A stretch of DNA of 64,000 nucleotides, from contig MDYQ01000613.1 of assembly GCA_003024175.1 (NCBI GenBank), positions 1-64,000 of the forward strand, written 5' to 3'. This DNA is from Planoprotostelium fungivorum (Eukaryota; Evosea; Variosea; Cavosteliida; Cavosteliaceae). Numbering within the stretch: position 1 is the first letter of the stretch; each line of letters opens with the position of its first letter. Positions 1 to 12,838 of this stretch are shown here, one piece after another. Both the position numbers and the translations under genes were made by a program. The notes below the pieces were generated by a model. That model worked only from the letters and a program-made list of their open reading frames with translations. It searched no databases and was not told the origin of the DNA.

Positions 1-1162
1 CACGATCGACACACCTGCTTTGGGTTGAATTTAGGCATCATCTCACACAGAGCTCCCGACCACAGCGAAGTCGTCAATACCTACAAAACTGAGTCCCCCA
101 CCATCGATTCCCCTCACATTGATGATCCCATGAAGGTGATGGAGAGGCAAAACGTGCAAGATGTGATCCTCTTCCTTCCAGCCCCAAGGTCCGTGCATCG
201 ACAAGATCTGAAGGGTCTCATTCAAATGAAACGCCAGGGCCTTACCTGGGCCTCCGTATTCTTGTGTGTCGTTAGGACTCCCTTTGGCTTGCCGGTCGTT
301 CCACTGCACGTGTGAATATTCTGAGAATATTCCGCGTCGACAAGTGATCACCTGGTATAGATGATCATGGCAGGGCTCTCTCTGCTGATGGAGAATGTCT
401 CCGTCTTTTCGTCTTTCAACTTTGAAAATTGGGGTTCGACGCTATCCAAACGAATGGATTTGACGCCATTCTTCTCGGCCAGGGAGTGGAATTGGTTCCA
501 GTGGTGAGAATCACAGAGAGCTCCGGACACCTGTAGAGGATGAGCGGAGATGGCAGATGGAGGAATGACGATGATCGATGTGAACGGATGGTGGGGAGGA
601 GGGATTCACTCTGGCATTCTGTAGGACGTACTCCATCTCAGCGGCGGGATGAGTCGTACCTGTCCATGTTCAATGGAGATGCAGATGCAGATGAACGCAC
701 AGAGGGGGACAAAGATGGCTCCAGCTCTCCAGACGGCCCATTGAGCTCTGACGTAATCGTATCCAGATTCACATAAGACGGCGATTCTCGGTGGATCGTT
801 ATCGTCGCTACGTAGAGTCAGACGGGAATGTGTCGATGTGATATGACCTCTTTAGGAGACCCTTCTGTTTCATGTCGTGATGCAACGCTTCTGAGTGTTC
901 CAATAGATCGGCGTAGGTGTAGGTGATCTGCTTGGAAACATCATCGACATTGGGATTGTTTCTGATGGCTTTTCTCTCTTGGAATCGAACTGCCCTCTGA
1001 AAGATCTCGAGGGATGGAACTTGACAAGGTTACACAAGGAATATGCACTCTCTTACCTGTCTTTAAGCCACGAGCAGACGGGACATGAAGAGAAGGTCTG
1101 ACGATCTTGTTGCAATGTCTATAAGCGCCAGTGAGTCTCAGTGACGTCGACAGCCGATGCAT
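1..1162 (-). CDS. ACSF3-like malonyl-CoA/acyl-CoA synthetase, partial (C-terminus beyond window)
   Basis: AMP-forming acyl-CoA synthetase of the ACSF3 type. This family activates malonate or methylmalonate with ATP and CoA, in mitochondria in animals and plants. Splicing across a 48 bp intron (304-351) rebuilds the AMP-binding P-loop TSGTTGKPKG. Further exons read ITYTYADLL, AQWAVWRAGAIFVPLC, HPAAEMEYVLQNARVNP and WGWKEEDHILHVLPLHH, then VLTTSLWSGALCEMMPKFNP, all in the ACSF3 order. A candidate start at 1162 begins a stretch rich in Arg, Ser and Leu and poor in acid, which fits a mitochondrial presequence, but I could not make the first splice junction (about 1020-1070) join in frame, so the start is provisional. 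The adenylate-forming C-terminal domain lies off the left edge. Confidence 0.85.
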
Positions 1163-1317
1163 GATGTGCCGCTTTGTAAGATGTCCTTTGTCCGCTCGTC
1201 CGTTGTAAAGGACAATATATTGATTCATTTCTATTTATTCCATTTTCACCCGTCTGCACTCACCATCGTCACATCAACAACCTACCTTTCAATCTTCTCC
1301 TTTTGTCTTCATTTATT

Positions 1318-2805
1318 TCAATACGTTCGGTGAGGGTCGCTGCTGATCTCCCCTTCTTCCATCCTCTTCATCACGTCTCTCTTCTTCATCTCCTTCTTCT
1401 CATTCTCCTTCTTCTCCCCCTTCTCTTCCATCTCTTCTCCTCCTTCTTTTCCTTCCTCTTCATCTTTCTTCTGTTCATTTCCTGGTGTAGGCTCGTTGGG
1501 ATCAGGAGTCAACAAGAACTGATAGACAAGACCGGCAAGCAAACCTCCTACATGTAACGTGAGAACAGTGATAGAGACAAGCCGAGTCCAAAGATGATGA
1601 TGATGAGAGGTTCACCTGTAAGAGGACCTACCCAGTAGACCCATTGGTTCTCCCAGTGACCTCCTACGACGGCCGGTCCAAAGCTTCTGGCTGGGTTGAT
1701 CGACGGTCCAGTCAAACTGGCTCCCATCATGTGACAGATCAACACGGCGAGCCCGATGGCGAGCGCAGCGAGCTGTCCCATCGTGTGTGGCGCTGCACCA
1801 CTTTGTCAGTTGTCTTTCCATCATCGACATCGTTGTGTGTTCTCACTCATGTCTAACTTGACAGTGCCGAAGACGGTGAAGACGAGGATGAAGGTGAGGA
1901 TGGCTTCGATGAACACTCCTTGTCCTTGTGTGATTCCGTTCTGAAGAGTCGTCGCGCCGAGTAGAGCGGGCCTCCACACTGGAGAAGATGAGTCGGAGAT
2001 GATTGGGAGGATGAGAATGAGATGGTGTTTGTGACGGAGGAAGGTGAAGAGGTGAGAGAATAAAATGAAATGAAACGCACGAGACGCGGGGAGAGAAGCA
2101 CGAAGGAAGGCGGAGCCTAACATGCCTCCCAAGATCTGTGCGATGATGTAGAAGAGTCCTTTGAAGGCATTCTTGTTGGAAGTTAAGACGAGTGGTAGAG
2201 TGACGGCAGGGTTCAGATGACCTCCCGACACCTGCATCATATCAATCATCATGTAGACGTGTAACACGTCCGATTGCATTGTCTTCTGAATATAGATGGG
2301 AAGATCTATCTGAGAATCACCTGTGCTGTTGCATAGACCATGGCTCCAATGGCGAAGCCGAAAACCAATGCGATGGCCACATTGAAGGCAGGAGAGGGTA
2401 GTCCACCTTCAGCTCCCAAAGCTACTACAGTACCCGTGGATACATAGACAAAGAGGGCGGTGCCGAGACATTCTGCGAGGTACTGTCTGAAGGCCACCTT
2501 TGTGAAAGCATTCTTTGGATGATGATTNATGCAGGAGAGGGTAGTCCACCTTCAGCTCCCAAAGCTACTACAGTACCCGTGGATACATAGACAAAGAGTG
2601 CGGTGCCGAGACATTCTGCGAGGTACTGTCTGAAGGCCACCTTTGTGAAAGCATTCTTTGGATGATGATTGACCCTCCATTCCTTCCAACTCCGCAGCCA
2701 TATTTGGAAGACGTTACCTTAGAGGAGGTCGGTGATCCGAACATGCAGTCCGATGACGTCCTCACCAGCATTCTTTTCTGTGTCCGATCCGACTTTTCTT
2801 CCCAT
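1318..2805 (-). CDS. Aquaporin (MIP family), tandem copy 1
   Basis: Six-helix water/glycerol channel of the plasma or internal membranes. Both pore motifs are visible: NPAVT in the first half (after GGHL) and [12 protein letters not shown] in the second. The start at 2805 (MGRKVGSDTEKNAG) is followed by GNVFQIW after a 48 bp intron, and the second paralogue has the same structure. The last intron (1548-1615, 68 bp) restores the helix-6 sequence [19 protein letters not shown], which matches the family closely. The C-terminal tail is a long run of Glu/Lys ending [13 protein letters not shown], presumably cytosolic. The gene model is disturbed by an assembly fault: a 140 bp coding segment is present twice, either side of an N at 2528. 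Copy 2 lies 440 bp upstream in the same orientation. Confidence 0.88.
2388..2670. repeat. 140 bp direct duplication flanking a single N (probable contig-join artefact)
   Basis: Bases 2388-2527 and 2531-2670 are identical apart from one substitution (aagagGGCGG versus aagagTGCGG), and they meet at an N at 2528. Both copies encode the same part of the first aquaporin ([16 protein letters not shown] and onward). The second aquaporin has this segment only once, so a real exon duplication is unlikely. The natural reading is that two contigs with overlapping ends were joined without merging the overlap. Confidence 0.9.
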
Positions 2806-3248
2806 GTTCTTTACGTGCGTGTCCTGTTGTTCGTGTTCTATACGTTCGCGTGCAATTGCAGTGTGGGGGTGAGTCTATCCCCCCGTGTGGATCGTATTTT
2901 CAGTGACATCCAAAGACTCCACACCATTTATATGGACAGAGCGCGTGATCGACTGACGCCAGTTTCATAGAGAATCGATCGAATGAAGATTAAGACGTTT
3001 GCAGTACAACCTGAAGATCACTACACGACAAAGGGTCTGGAACACGGAACGTCCGATATGTAGAAATTTCGTAAACATCTCCTTCTGGTTCACATAGCTG
3101 TGACATTTACCATGTTTGTAATCGTGTAAATGTTCGTGAAAAAGAAGGGGCAATGGTGGCTGAAGAGCGACCGATCATGAAGACGGATGATGAGACGTCA
3201 TTTTCACGACTTCCTGTGTAATCCGTCTACAATTCGCTGCGTTTTATT
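2806..3248. other. Intergenic region between the two aquaporins
   Basis: Holds the 3' end region of copy 2 and the 5' region of copy 1. The open frames across it do not show protein-like composition or splice structure. I see no repeat or RNA gene. Confidence 0.6.
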
Positions 3249-4526
3249 TTAATCTGCTTGATGTGGGTCGGAGCTGATCTCCCCTTCTTCCATCTTCCTC
3301 AGCAGATCCTTGGCTAATGTCTCTCTCTCTTCTTCTTTTCCGATCTCCCTCTCTTTCCTCTCTTCGTTACCCGGTGTGGGTTCGTGTAAGTCAGGCGATA
3401 ATAAAAACTGATACACTAATCCCGCGAGGACACCCCCTGTGAAGAGAATCAGCACGCATGACAAAGAGGAGATGACGATGATGATGACAGCGTCACCTAT
3501 TAGAGGACCGACCCAGTAGACCCATTGGTTCTCCCAGTGACCTCCTACGACTGCCGGCCCGAAGCTTCTGGCTGGGTTGATAGATGGTCCAGTCAAACTG
3601 GCTCCCATCATATGGCACACCAACACGGCGAGCCCGATGGCAAGTGCAGCGAGCTGTCCCATCGTGTGTGGCGCTGCACCACTTTGTCAGTTGTCTTTCC
3701 ATCATCGTCATCTTCTTGTGTTCTCACTCATGTCTAACTTGACAGTGCCGAAGACGGTGAAGACGAGGATGAAGGTGAGGATGGCTTCGATGAACACTCC
3801 TTGACCCGGCGTTGTTCCGTTCTGTAGAGTTGTCGCGCCGAGGAGGGCATTCTTCCATTCTAGATGACTTTGAGCCGATGTGTGATGGAATAAAAGAAGA
3901 GATGTGATGGTGTATGATGGGGGAAGAGGAATGAGAAAACGAAGGGCTCACGAGCTTCGGGAGCAGATGCACGAAGGAAGGCAGAACCCAAGATGCCTCC
4001 TATGATCTGTGCGATTATATAGAAGATGCCCTTGAATGCGTTCTTGTTGGAGGTCAATACCAGAGTGAGGGTAACGGCCGGGTTCAGATGACCTCCGGAT
4101 ACCTACACCACCGTCAATTCTCGTGTCTCACAACGATCAGACTCTCTTGCATTGTTCCATCAACACGGAAGGTATAAGAAGGCTCACCAGTGCTGTTGCA
4201 TAGACCATGGCTGCGATGGCAAAACCGAATGTCAAAGCGATGGCCACATTGAAAGCAGGAGAGGGTAGTCCACCTTCAGCTCCCAGAGCCACAACAGACC
4301 CCGTGGATACATAGACAAAGAGTGCGGTGCCGAGACATTCTGCGAGGTACTGTCTGAAGGCCACCTTGGTGAAAGCGTTCTTTGGATGATGATTGAGATG
4401 CCATTCTTTCCAACTCGTCCCCCATCTTTGGAAAACATTTCCTGATCTGTGTCAGCCGAGTTCAAAAGACATCGCATCTTTACCCTTATTCTTGACTGTA
4501 TCCTTTCCAACTTTTCTTCCCACCAT
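3249..4526 (-). CDS. Aquaporin (MIP family), tandem copy 2
   Basis: Paralogue of the neighbouring aquaporin, with the same exon plan and near-identical core. Start at 4526 ([15 protein letters not shown]); after the first intron [14 protein letters not shown] matches copy 1 residue by residue. The first NPA box lies in the exon around 4060-4100 and the second is [12 protein letters not shown] near 3560. The last intron (3437-3496) is exactly 60 bp with no in-frame stop, so an unspliced reading looks like a longer helix ([11 protein letters not shown]...). The aligned copy 1 intron and family consensus ([17 protein letters not shown]) show it is intronic. The tail is Glu/Lys/Arg-rich and ends [16 protein letters not shown] recent tandem duplication is likely, because exons and several introns remain alignable. 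Confidence 0.9.
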
Positions 4527-5400
4527 GTTTTCGTTCGTGATCGACGTTCGTGCGTTCGTGTGCGTGTTATAGACTCGGTCAGCTCTCGTGGCGAGCAGGA
4601 ATAAATGAAATCGTAGTAGCCCAAAGGCAGAGAAGGAACGAGGGGGGAACATCGATCGCACAGTGACACGGTGTGGTGGATTATCCATGATTTTCGCCAG
4701 TTACAGAAACTCGTGATGTCCTTAGGGTACTTGTGACGCTCAGTGATACTTGATACGCAGGGGTTCCAGTAATTGAGAGAGAATATCCCAGCAACAGTCT
4801 GTTTGCGGTACATATCGGCCGAGGGACACACACGACAAGAGGTGAATGGATGGATTTGGGCAGCGTTGATGAAAGTGTGCCTCTTTTGTTGTCCCTGCCT
4901 GTTCGATGTTGGAATATTGTGAAGAGGAGAAGAAAGAGTTGAGTTTGGAAGATGGATGAAGAATGCTCCTGGCTGGGTGTAGATGGTGATATCGCAGGTG
5001 AGACGTCATCGGAAAGGGATCAGAAGAGATCGATCAGTCAGACGGCTACATCAGTGGCGAAGGTGAACATCATGCGTATTCGATTCTTTCAAGTCTATAT
5101 ATCCATCACATGATGTCGTAATCTCTAGAATTACCATGATCTAATGATTAAAACCTTTTACGCTGATCACATTCTCACCATCCAATAATATCTGCCCAAC
5201 ATCTCATCCTCATCTGTTGCAGGAATATCTGGAGAGCCAATGTACTCTGAAGACTTGTAATGAAGACACTCGATTCAAATGTATTTCTCCTCGAACATCT
5301 TTAGGTCTCTTGTAACCCATGCGTCTGTTCATTGGATCTACTCATTGTTCGCCTTCTGTCTTTCTACGGCTCGAGTAATGATCACCGGCCGTAAGGAGTC
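4527..5400. other. Upstream region of aquaporin copy 2; no gene recognised
   Basis: About 870 bp with short open frames on both strands and none that resembles a protein family. It probably holds the promoter of the aquaporin at its left end. Nothing else supported. Confidence 0.5.
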
Positions 5401-5454
5401 AATGCTTGAATGAATCTTCGAGTGAATGTCTGTACGTTGTCGTGATCACTTGGA

Positions 5455-5937
5455 TTGGATTTCACATCTACTCTCTTCACTCGTGTCATGAGCATACACT
5501 TCATGATGGTGCGGCGTACAGATAAACCGGAGCAGTCGGCAGCCAAACAGCCGAAAGGAAACCCTGTACAGACGACGATCCCTTTCAATTCGGTACCCGG
5601 CGTCACGCAGACGAAGACTCACGAGACTAAGAAGGTGACATTCAGAATTGAATCTCTGGCTGAAAACGAGCAGCCGAACAGGAGCGCTGCCATGATCTTC
5701 ATGAGTGTCTTCCAAATGGAAATCTCGTGTATGATTTCTGAAGAATTTGGGCTTCCGGAACTCTTGTATTTTTTCAAAGTAAAACAAAGAACGATGGGCA
5801 ACGTCAACACCCACGCAGATCACATAGGAATAGGAGGTATTGGCCACAGCGTCAATGTCATAGGGTATCAGTTCAACGACCACTGTACCAACCTCCTCCG
5901 AAAGGCCGATGCGTTCAATGCTTCCATAGAGGGGTGA
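5455..5937 (+). CDS. Uncertain open reading frame, strand not resolved
   Basis: An open frame of 160 codons on the plus strand (first half Lys/Gln/Thr-rich, second half with MIFMSVFQMEISCMISEEF). The minus strand over the same bases is also open: one frame reads IERIGLSEEVGTVVVELIPY and another has two hydrophobic stretches (VLTLPIVLCFTL and LMKIMAALLFGCSF) that could be membrane helices. I cannot tell which strand is coding and recognise no family. Listed so the stretch is not left blank. Confidence 0.22.
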   Translation: MDFTSTLFTRVMSIHFMMVRRTDKPEQSAAKQPKGNPVQTTIPFNSVPGVTQTKTHETKKVTFRIESLAENEQPNRSAAMIFMSVFQMEISCMISEEFGLPELLYFFKVKQRTMGNVNTHADHIGIGGIGHSVNVIGYQFNDHCTNLLRKADAFNASIEG

Positions 5938-6008
5938 CCGTGATGAGATACATCTCCCTCTGATGACATTCCAGCGTACATGGCGACATCACTAACATAA
6001 GTGAGGAC

Positions 6009-6239
6009 ATGACATCTGCCAGGGAGGCAATACAGAGCGCCAGTGGGTCCCTGAAAGAGGCAAGCGAGGCGATACAGAGCGCTAGCGGTTCCCTGAAAGA
6101 GGCAAGCGAGGCGATGAAGGGAGCCGAGAACAGCATCGCGACCATCGCCACTGCCGTAGTCTGTGTGGCCGCAGTTTACTGCGGTTCGACACTCTATTCT
6201 ACCTTTTGGAAGAAGGAATCACCTGCACCCGCTAAATAA
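6009..6239 (+). CDS. Small protein with duplicated 14-residue helix repeat and C-terminal membrane segment
   Basis: 76 residues from an ATG in a single exon. Residues 7-20 and 21-34 are identical copies of AIQSASGSLKEASE, with a third partial unit AMKGAENS following. Spacing and composition (Ala, Ser, Glu, Lys) suggest an amphipathic helix. Residues of about 44-66 (IATIATAVVCVAAVYCGSTL) form one hydrophobic segment, followed by a basic Pro-rich tail WKKESPAPAK. The layout resembles a tail-anchored protein. No family recognised. The exact repeat with differing third positions shows a duplication kept under coding constraint. Confidence 0.5.
   Translation: MTSAREAIQSASGSLKEASEAIQSASGSLKEASEAMKGAENSIATIATAVVCVAAVYCGSTLYSTFWKKESPAPAK
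6027..6110 (+). repeat. 42 bp tandem repeat, two copies, in coding sequence
   Basis: Units 6027-6068 and 6069-6110 encode the same 14 residues. They differ at a few bases, almost all third codon positions (for example GCA/GCG, GCC/GCT, GGG/GGT). Confidence 0.8.
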
Positions 6240-6378
6240 ACCAAATCGGCGGCATCATTTCGATCCAAGGCAAAAGAAACGACTCCACAGTGAACGACAA
6301 CTCTTCAAAATGTCTTTATGTACTTCATCGTATGAACACGTTCGCCTTGACTCGATTTTTCACCTGCTCGATGTCAGT

Positions 6379-9173
6379 TCAACGCTCCTCTGAGCTTGTC
6401 ACCTCCTCTGTCACCGAACCGTTGCGACTCAGTGTGATCCTCCCCAGAGCAGGACAGCTGGCATCGAGCAGAGCGACGCCGTCGTTTGTGATCTTGTTAC
6501 CGGATGCATTCAAGAGCCACAGATTCGGAGCAAAATTTCCCTTCGAGATGGAAGCGAAGGCGGTGTCCGTGATGTCTGTGATGCCCCAGATGTCAAGCAC
6601 GTGAAGATCTGGACACCCCTCTGACAGGTACTGAACTTGTTCAGATGGTGATGATCTTCATGCATGATGATGATATGATCATGATCTTCATGCATGATGA
6701 TGATGGTGATGATCACCTGAATGCCCAGATTGGTGATGGCGCAGTGCGTCAACTTTAAAAATTGGAGGTTCGGACAGTATTGAACGATCATCTGCAGGGC
6801 GGCGTCGGTCAGAGAAGTCTGAGAGGTGAGGTCCATGCGTAGAATGTCTGGACAGTAGCGGATCTGATTCACATGAGTCGCTGTCTCTGGATTGTAACTT
6901 ACCATCTGCAGTAAACCAGAATTGGAGATAGATACGGGGAGACCTGATGTTCATCAGATGTCGTCGCTCGATGATCGCAATGATGATGGATGATCGCGTG
7001 ATCGATCGTGATCGATCGCGATGATGAGATGATGGTGGTAATCACAATCGCGATGATCATTCGTCATGATCGCGATGATCATTCGTCATGATCATGATCA
7101 ATCCGTCTCACCTTTCGAGTTGGTCATGAAGAACTGCAGTGCCGGACAATTCCTTCCCAAAACTGCCAACCACTCATCGCTGATGAGACACTGACAGACA
7201 CCTGTTCTCCATCACTCATGAGTCGGTGTCGGATGATGTCTCACCGATCTTTGTGATCTGTGGATTGGCCCTCGTGATGCTGTCGAGGCCTCTTGCGGTG
7301 ATGGATAGACATTGGTTTATGTACAAGTACTTGATGCTGTTGCACTGAGCGGCGATGATGTCTAAGCCGTGATCGGATACCATGGATTTCGATATGTCTA
7401 CAACAGTGTAAACGATGGTGTTCTTTCTGAATGTAGAAATTTATTTTATTCTTGATGGGTGAGGTGAAAAATAGATAAAGAATTGAAAATTTCGATTTGG
7501 TTTGAAAAATGTAACAATGGATTTGTTTTCACATGTAAAAAAGATATAAAATCACCTAAATCTTCAATTTGCGACCAAAAGAGGGGATTGTGGAACAGCC
7601 ACGATGTCGTCAAATTGGGACATATGAAGTGCAGTATTTTCAGAGGTTTCGACAGTCTCTGCAGGTGAATGAAGGCCGTCTGCATGCCTTCAATTCAAAC
7701 TCACCAAACGTACTGTACGTATCGATGTGGACGACGAGTACTCACGGATGTCATGGGCAAGTTGCTGATTCGAAGCGACTTTAGAGATGATGAATTGGTC
7801 ACCATCGCGTCGATGCATTCGTATTTAAAATCTGTACGGAAATCTGATTCTACAACGAATTCTGATAAATTGGGACATTTTTTGAATAATTTTGCCAGGG
7901 TGGCCTCGTCTACCTGGTGAACGGTTGAGGGGAGACACGCGAGGATAATTTGAATTTTGAATTTCGAAACGGGCGGGCTCACCTGATCGTGGACGGCGGC
8001 AAGTCGGACCTGGAGAAGATTAAAATCGAATAAAATCGATTTGAATTGCACCTTGAGCGAACACAATAGAGGACAGTTATCAGCGATGGCTTCAAAGATG
8101 GTGCTGTTGACACACAGAAAGATCTGCAGGTTCAGATCCAAGAGGGTGGGGCCGTGTTTCTTTAAGAAGCGGACGATGTGGCTCTCGAACACGGAGAGGT
8201 TGTAGTAGAAGTGAGATTCGACGGAGAATCTAAAGAGGATGAGTGAGATGATATGCAAAGACATGAGATGATGGGACGTGTGTGATATCGAGAGGGGTTG
8301 AAGATGTGTTTCATATGAAGAGGGTTGACGTGAATTGTGACGTGATGATGAGTCGTGTGAGATGAGATGATTCCAGATGATGGAGCTCGCCTCTCTAAAT
8401 TGTCCAATCGGTTTGTGACGAAATCTAAACCATCTCCAGTGAACTGAGCGTGTTCGCTCAGGAGAACCATTTGCTTCAGATTGGGACATCTCGATGTGAT
8501 TTTGTCCAATGTATCATCATCCACCAAGGTGATCTAACAAATTGGCATCAGATGATGTCTATGATCGTGTCCATGTGTGTGATTAGACATCCGATCTTCA
8601 CCTTGACTTGCAATATCGTCAAGTTGGGTGTGTAGCTCAAAATGGTCGTGAGATCATCAGAACTCAAAAGTAGAAGGAAGAGGATTCCTCTCCCTGGTCG
8701 AACCAAGTTGATCTCTCTGAATGGAAGATGAGAAATCATGCACATCCAACAGGTGATCTCGCATACCGAACATTGGTGGAAAAGGTAGGAAGTTGTAGCA
8801 TCTTGACCAGAGTGCTGGGATCCTTTCTCATGTCTGAACTCATGGGCACCATCCTCCAAGATAATCTCCTCCATAATAGAGGACAGCATTCTTTGACGAC
8901 GTAATTCCAATGGCGACACACGCGCATGATGGAGGCCAAATCGCGAGCACAGGAGCTGCGCGGACGATTAGCGGAATGAAGGGTCAAACGAATCGGTATC
9001 TATCGACACTCACCTGTTGTTGGAATCGCTCTGGTTGCAATCTTCTACATCTCCCAGAAATGAGAAGATCAGAGAGTATAAATCGATCGGGAGATCATCG
9101 AACACTGACCACTCCCCATCTCTGTATGAATCATCAATGTTGAGCGATAGACGGTCCTTCAAACCCACATCAT
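6379..9173 (-). CDS. F-box / leucine-rich-repeat protein (FBXL/AMN1 type)
   Basis: Many-exon gene read from about 9173 down to a stop at 6379. The N-terminal part VFDDLPIDLYSLIFSFLGDV, followed by CARDLASIMRVCRHWNYVV, is an F-box, which binds Skp1 in SCF ubiquitin ligases. It is followed by cysteine-type LRRs of about 25 residues: LTTILSYTPNLTILQVK, LDKITSRCPNLKQMVLL, LAKLFKKCPNLSEFVVES, LDIIAAQCNSIKYLYINQC, LAVLGRNCPALQFFM, LQMIVQYCPNLQFLKLTHC, and WGITDITDTAF with LLDASCPALGRITL at the end. These repeats normally choose the substrate. The first ATG is not resolved: upstream of the F-box I find a stop before any in-frame ATG, so a short 5' exon probably lies near 9200. Confidence 0.82.
6640..7115. 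repeat. ATCATG/GATGATGAT low-complexity tracts in introns of the F-box/LRR gene
   Basis: Two introns (about 6640-6715 and 6960-7110) consist largely of alternating ATGATG, CATGATCATG and CGATCATT words. These are locally palindromic. Similar tracts recur in introns across the window. Confidence 0.7.
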
Positions 9174-9445
9174 GATAGCGTCACGCTGAGTGTCGTCCCT
9201 AGACTTACAAATGGCTCATTGTTTGTCACAGAAATTTTCATTTTCGTACTTTTTATACACCGTTCCCTTTCTATACACGGACATGTGTATGCATCATCTG
9301 AAAGAATAGCGTCTATGGTTAGAGCGTGAGGTGTACGTAACAACCAGCCGTGACGATCTGCAGCGACTGAGATGAATTATTGTAGATGGTCGACTTTGAG
9401 ATTTTTGCTGTTTAGGCCGAGATTGGCACATTGGTCCCTCGCTTC

Positions 9446-10358
9446 ATGCTGAATCCGATCAGACGACACTTCACCACGATGTCAGGAGGAACCAAACGAC
9501 CGATCAGCACTCTCGCGGATCCAGATCGACAGGAGATTGTCAATCGTCTCAATGCCAACATACGATACACCCTCAACGACAGGAAGATTCACCCAAGAAA
9601 GGCCTCCGTTCTTGTTCCTCTCACGTTGGTCGACTCGAAGCCATCTCTGCTATTCACTGTTCGAGCTGAGAATCTGTCTTCACATAAGGTGCAATGTGAT
9701 GTCCATCATCGTCGCTGATTGAGAGTGACAAGGGCGAAGTGAGTTTCCCTGGGGGCATTCAAGATCCGACAGATAGAGATGCCATCCATTGTGCTCTGAG
9801 GTGAGGACATCACACATATGTCAATCCATTCTGTGTGAACGTAAACAAAATTGAAACGTCTCCTTCTTGCTTCACATCGACACCGTCAGCATCATCTCCT
9901 TCATTGAACAAGATGACATCTTATTTGAAATGAAATGAGAGGACAGGGAGACCGAAGAAGAGCTTGGCCTGAAGCCAGAACACATTGAAGTGTTGGGACA
10001 ATTTAATGATTACCCATCATTGCACAACATCGCCGTCAGCACTGTCATCGGCTTCATCTCTCCCGATCACCTCCATCTCATCCAACACAACCCAGGAGAG
10101 ATCCAAAGTGTATTCACGGTCGATTTAGACACTCTCTGCCACAGAGAGGTGAAATCAGCTCATCGTACTCCATCTCGTTCTCATCTTCTTTAGACATTAC
10201 GATTTCGAATCGATCCTGCTGGTAAGAGGGGTGCTCTTCCGTACTTTGTCGTGGATGGACATCCTGACATCTGGGGTCTCACTGGTTACATTACACATCA
10301 CTTTCTAAAGTCCATCTTAAAACTAGATCTGGCGGCCATACCAAAGGCAACTCTGTAA
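9446..10358 (+). CDS. Nudix hydrolase, CoA-pyrophosphatase type (NUDT8-like)
   Basis: Hydrolyses CoA or acyl-CoA to 3',5'-ADP and phosphopantetheine in its relatives. The Nudix box is split by an intron but reads FPGGIQDPTDRDAIHCALR then ETEEELGL, the NUDT8/PCD1 form (GG-x2-DP-x-D-x-D...ALRETxEELGL). Upstream is RKASVLVPLTLVDSKPSLLFTVRAENLSSHKS. The last exon reads DGHPDIWGLTGYITHHFLK, matching the conserved WGLTA near the end of the family. The start at 9446 gives MLNPIRRHFTTMSGGTKRP, a basic leader that may target mitochondria. It converges on RPA3 with a 105 bp gap. Confidence 0.88.
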
Positions 10359-10463
10359 TACATATCGAGACATGAAGGTTGTTGAACGTGATCATGAAAG
10401 ATCATCATTCGAATCCACCTCTGGAAGGGGATGATCATCATGAAAGAGAGTTTACACCTTTGT

Positions 10464-10842
10464 TTATGCATTACCATAGAACAGATGGTCGTTAGCATGC
10501 CACAGGGCCAATGCATCATTGTACGTCTGCAGATCTGATTTCGAGTCACTTGACTCGATCGTCATCCTTCAACTCACCGAAATTCGTTCCAAAGTTGACG
10601 GCGATCTGCTCTGAGAGGGTCCTGTCTGGATTGACCTTCCCTGCGATCTCGACAAAGTTGTTGACGGGAACTAAACATGTGCTGTCTACGACCTTGATGT
10701 CTCCATCGAGGGCAGCTACGACGGTGACCTGCTGATCTGGATCGACAAATCGCACTTGTCCAACAAGACGGACACTAAAGTTGATGAAATTGTCCATATA
10801 TGTGTAATTAATTCTGGGTTGGATGATTTGCTTCTGCGCCAT
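10464..10842 (-). CDS. RPA3: Replication protein A 14 kDa subunit (RPA3)
   Basis: Small OB-fold subunit of the trimeric single-strand DNA binding complex used in replication and repair. Two exons. The start at 10842 reads MAQKQIIQPRINYTYMDNF, then VSVRLVGQV-like beta strands, LDGDIKVVDSTCLVPVNNFV and EIAGKVNPDRTLSEQIAVNF. An intron beginning GTGAGTTGAAGG joins FGTNF to DLQTYNDALALWHANDHLFY, the same FG-x-x-F-DLxxYN pattern as human RPA3. Length about 114 residues, as usual for the family. Confidence 0.85.
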
Positions 10843-11244
10843 TGTGATGTGTATGATGTGATCTCCCTCAAACAAAATGATGTTTTCCCGCCAAAATTCC
10901 GTCTAGCAAAATAAACCTGATTTCTATTCATTTATTGTTCAATGTCTATCGAGGAGGCTTGCATCATCCTCTTACGATGTTCCTCTTCCAATAGACACAG
11001 AGGTAATCATCACCCACTTGCTTGAAGTTTCAGTCACGGATATACATACGTAAAATCTCCCGTCGTCAACATCATACGTCAACATCGACTGCACCTTGTT
11101 CTCTCAACTCAGAAATGCATGCGTTGAGAGAGACTGTCGCACTTGTAGAAGTCGAGTTCTTCCGTTGTCGACGGTGGTGACGTGTCGACCGGCCGGTCCG
11201 ATGCCCCAATCATTCCTCGCTCAATCATCTCTCCGAAGAACATC
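10843..11244. promoter_or_regulatory. Divergent intergenic region between RPA3 and malate dehydrogenase
   Basis: 402 bp between two start codons facing away from each other, so it must hold both promoters and 5' leaders. No clear TATA box or repeated element recognised. The open frame through it ends without family resemblance. Confidence 0.5.
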
Positions 11245-12707
<1,463 letters not shown>

Positions 12708-12838
12708 ACGAGAATCAAAAGTTGAATACAGAAGATGGATTATATTGTTATTTTGTTTTGGATGAGTTGCATGCGTCTCTGTCTTTCGAGACAGGGATGA
12801 TGGACACGTGATGATGCATCGTGAGATGAAAAGATGAG

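Noticed and set aside
1548-1781. Apparent frameshift or truncation of helix 6 in aquaporin copy 1
   Set aside because: Comparison with copy 2 and the family consensus shows a normal 68 bp intron (1548-1615), so the gene is not broken there.
7010-7110. Palindromic ATCATGATCATG sequence as an origin or recombination site
   Set aside because: The same low-complexity words occur in many introns of this window, so there is no reason to single this one out.
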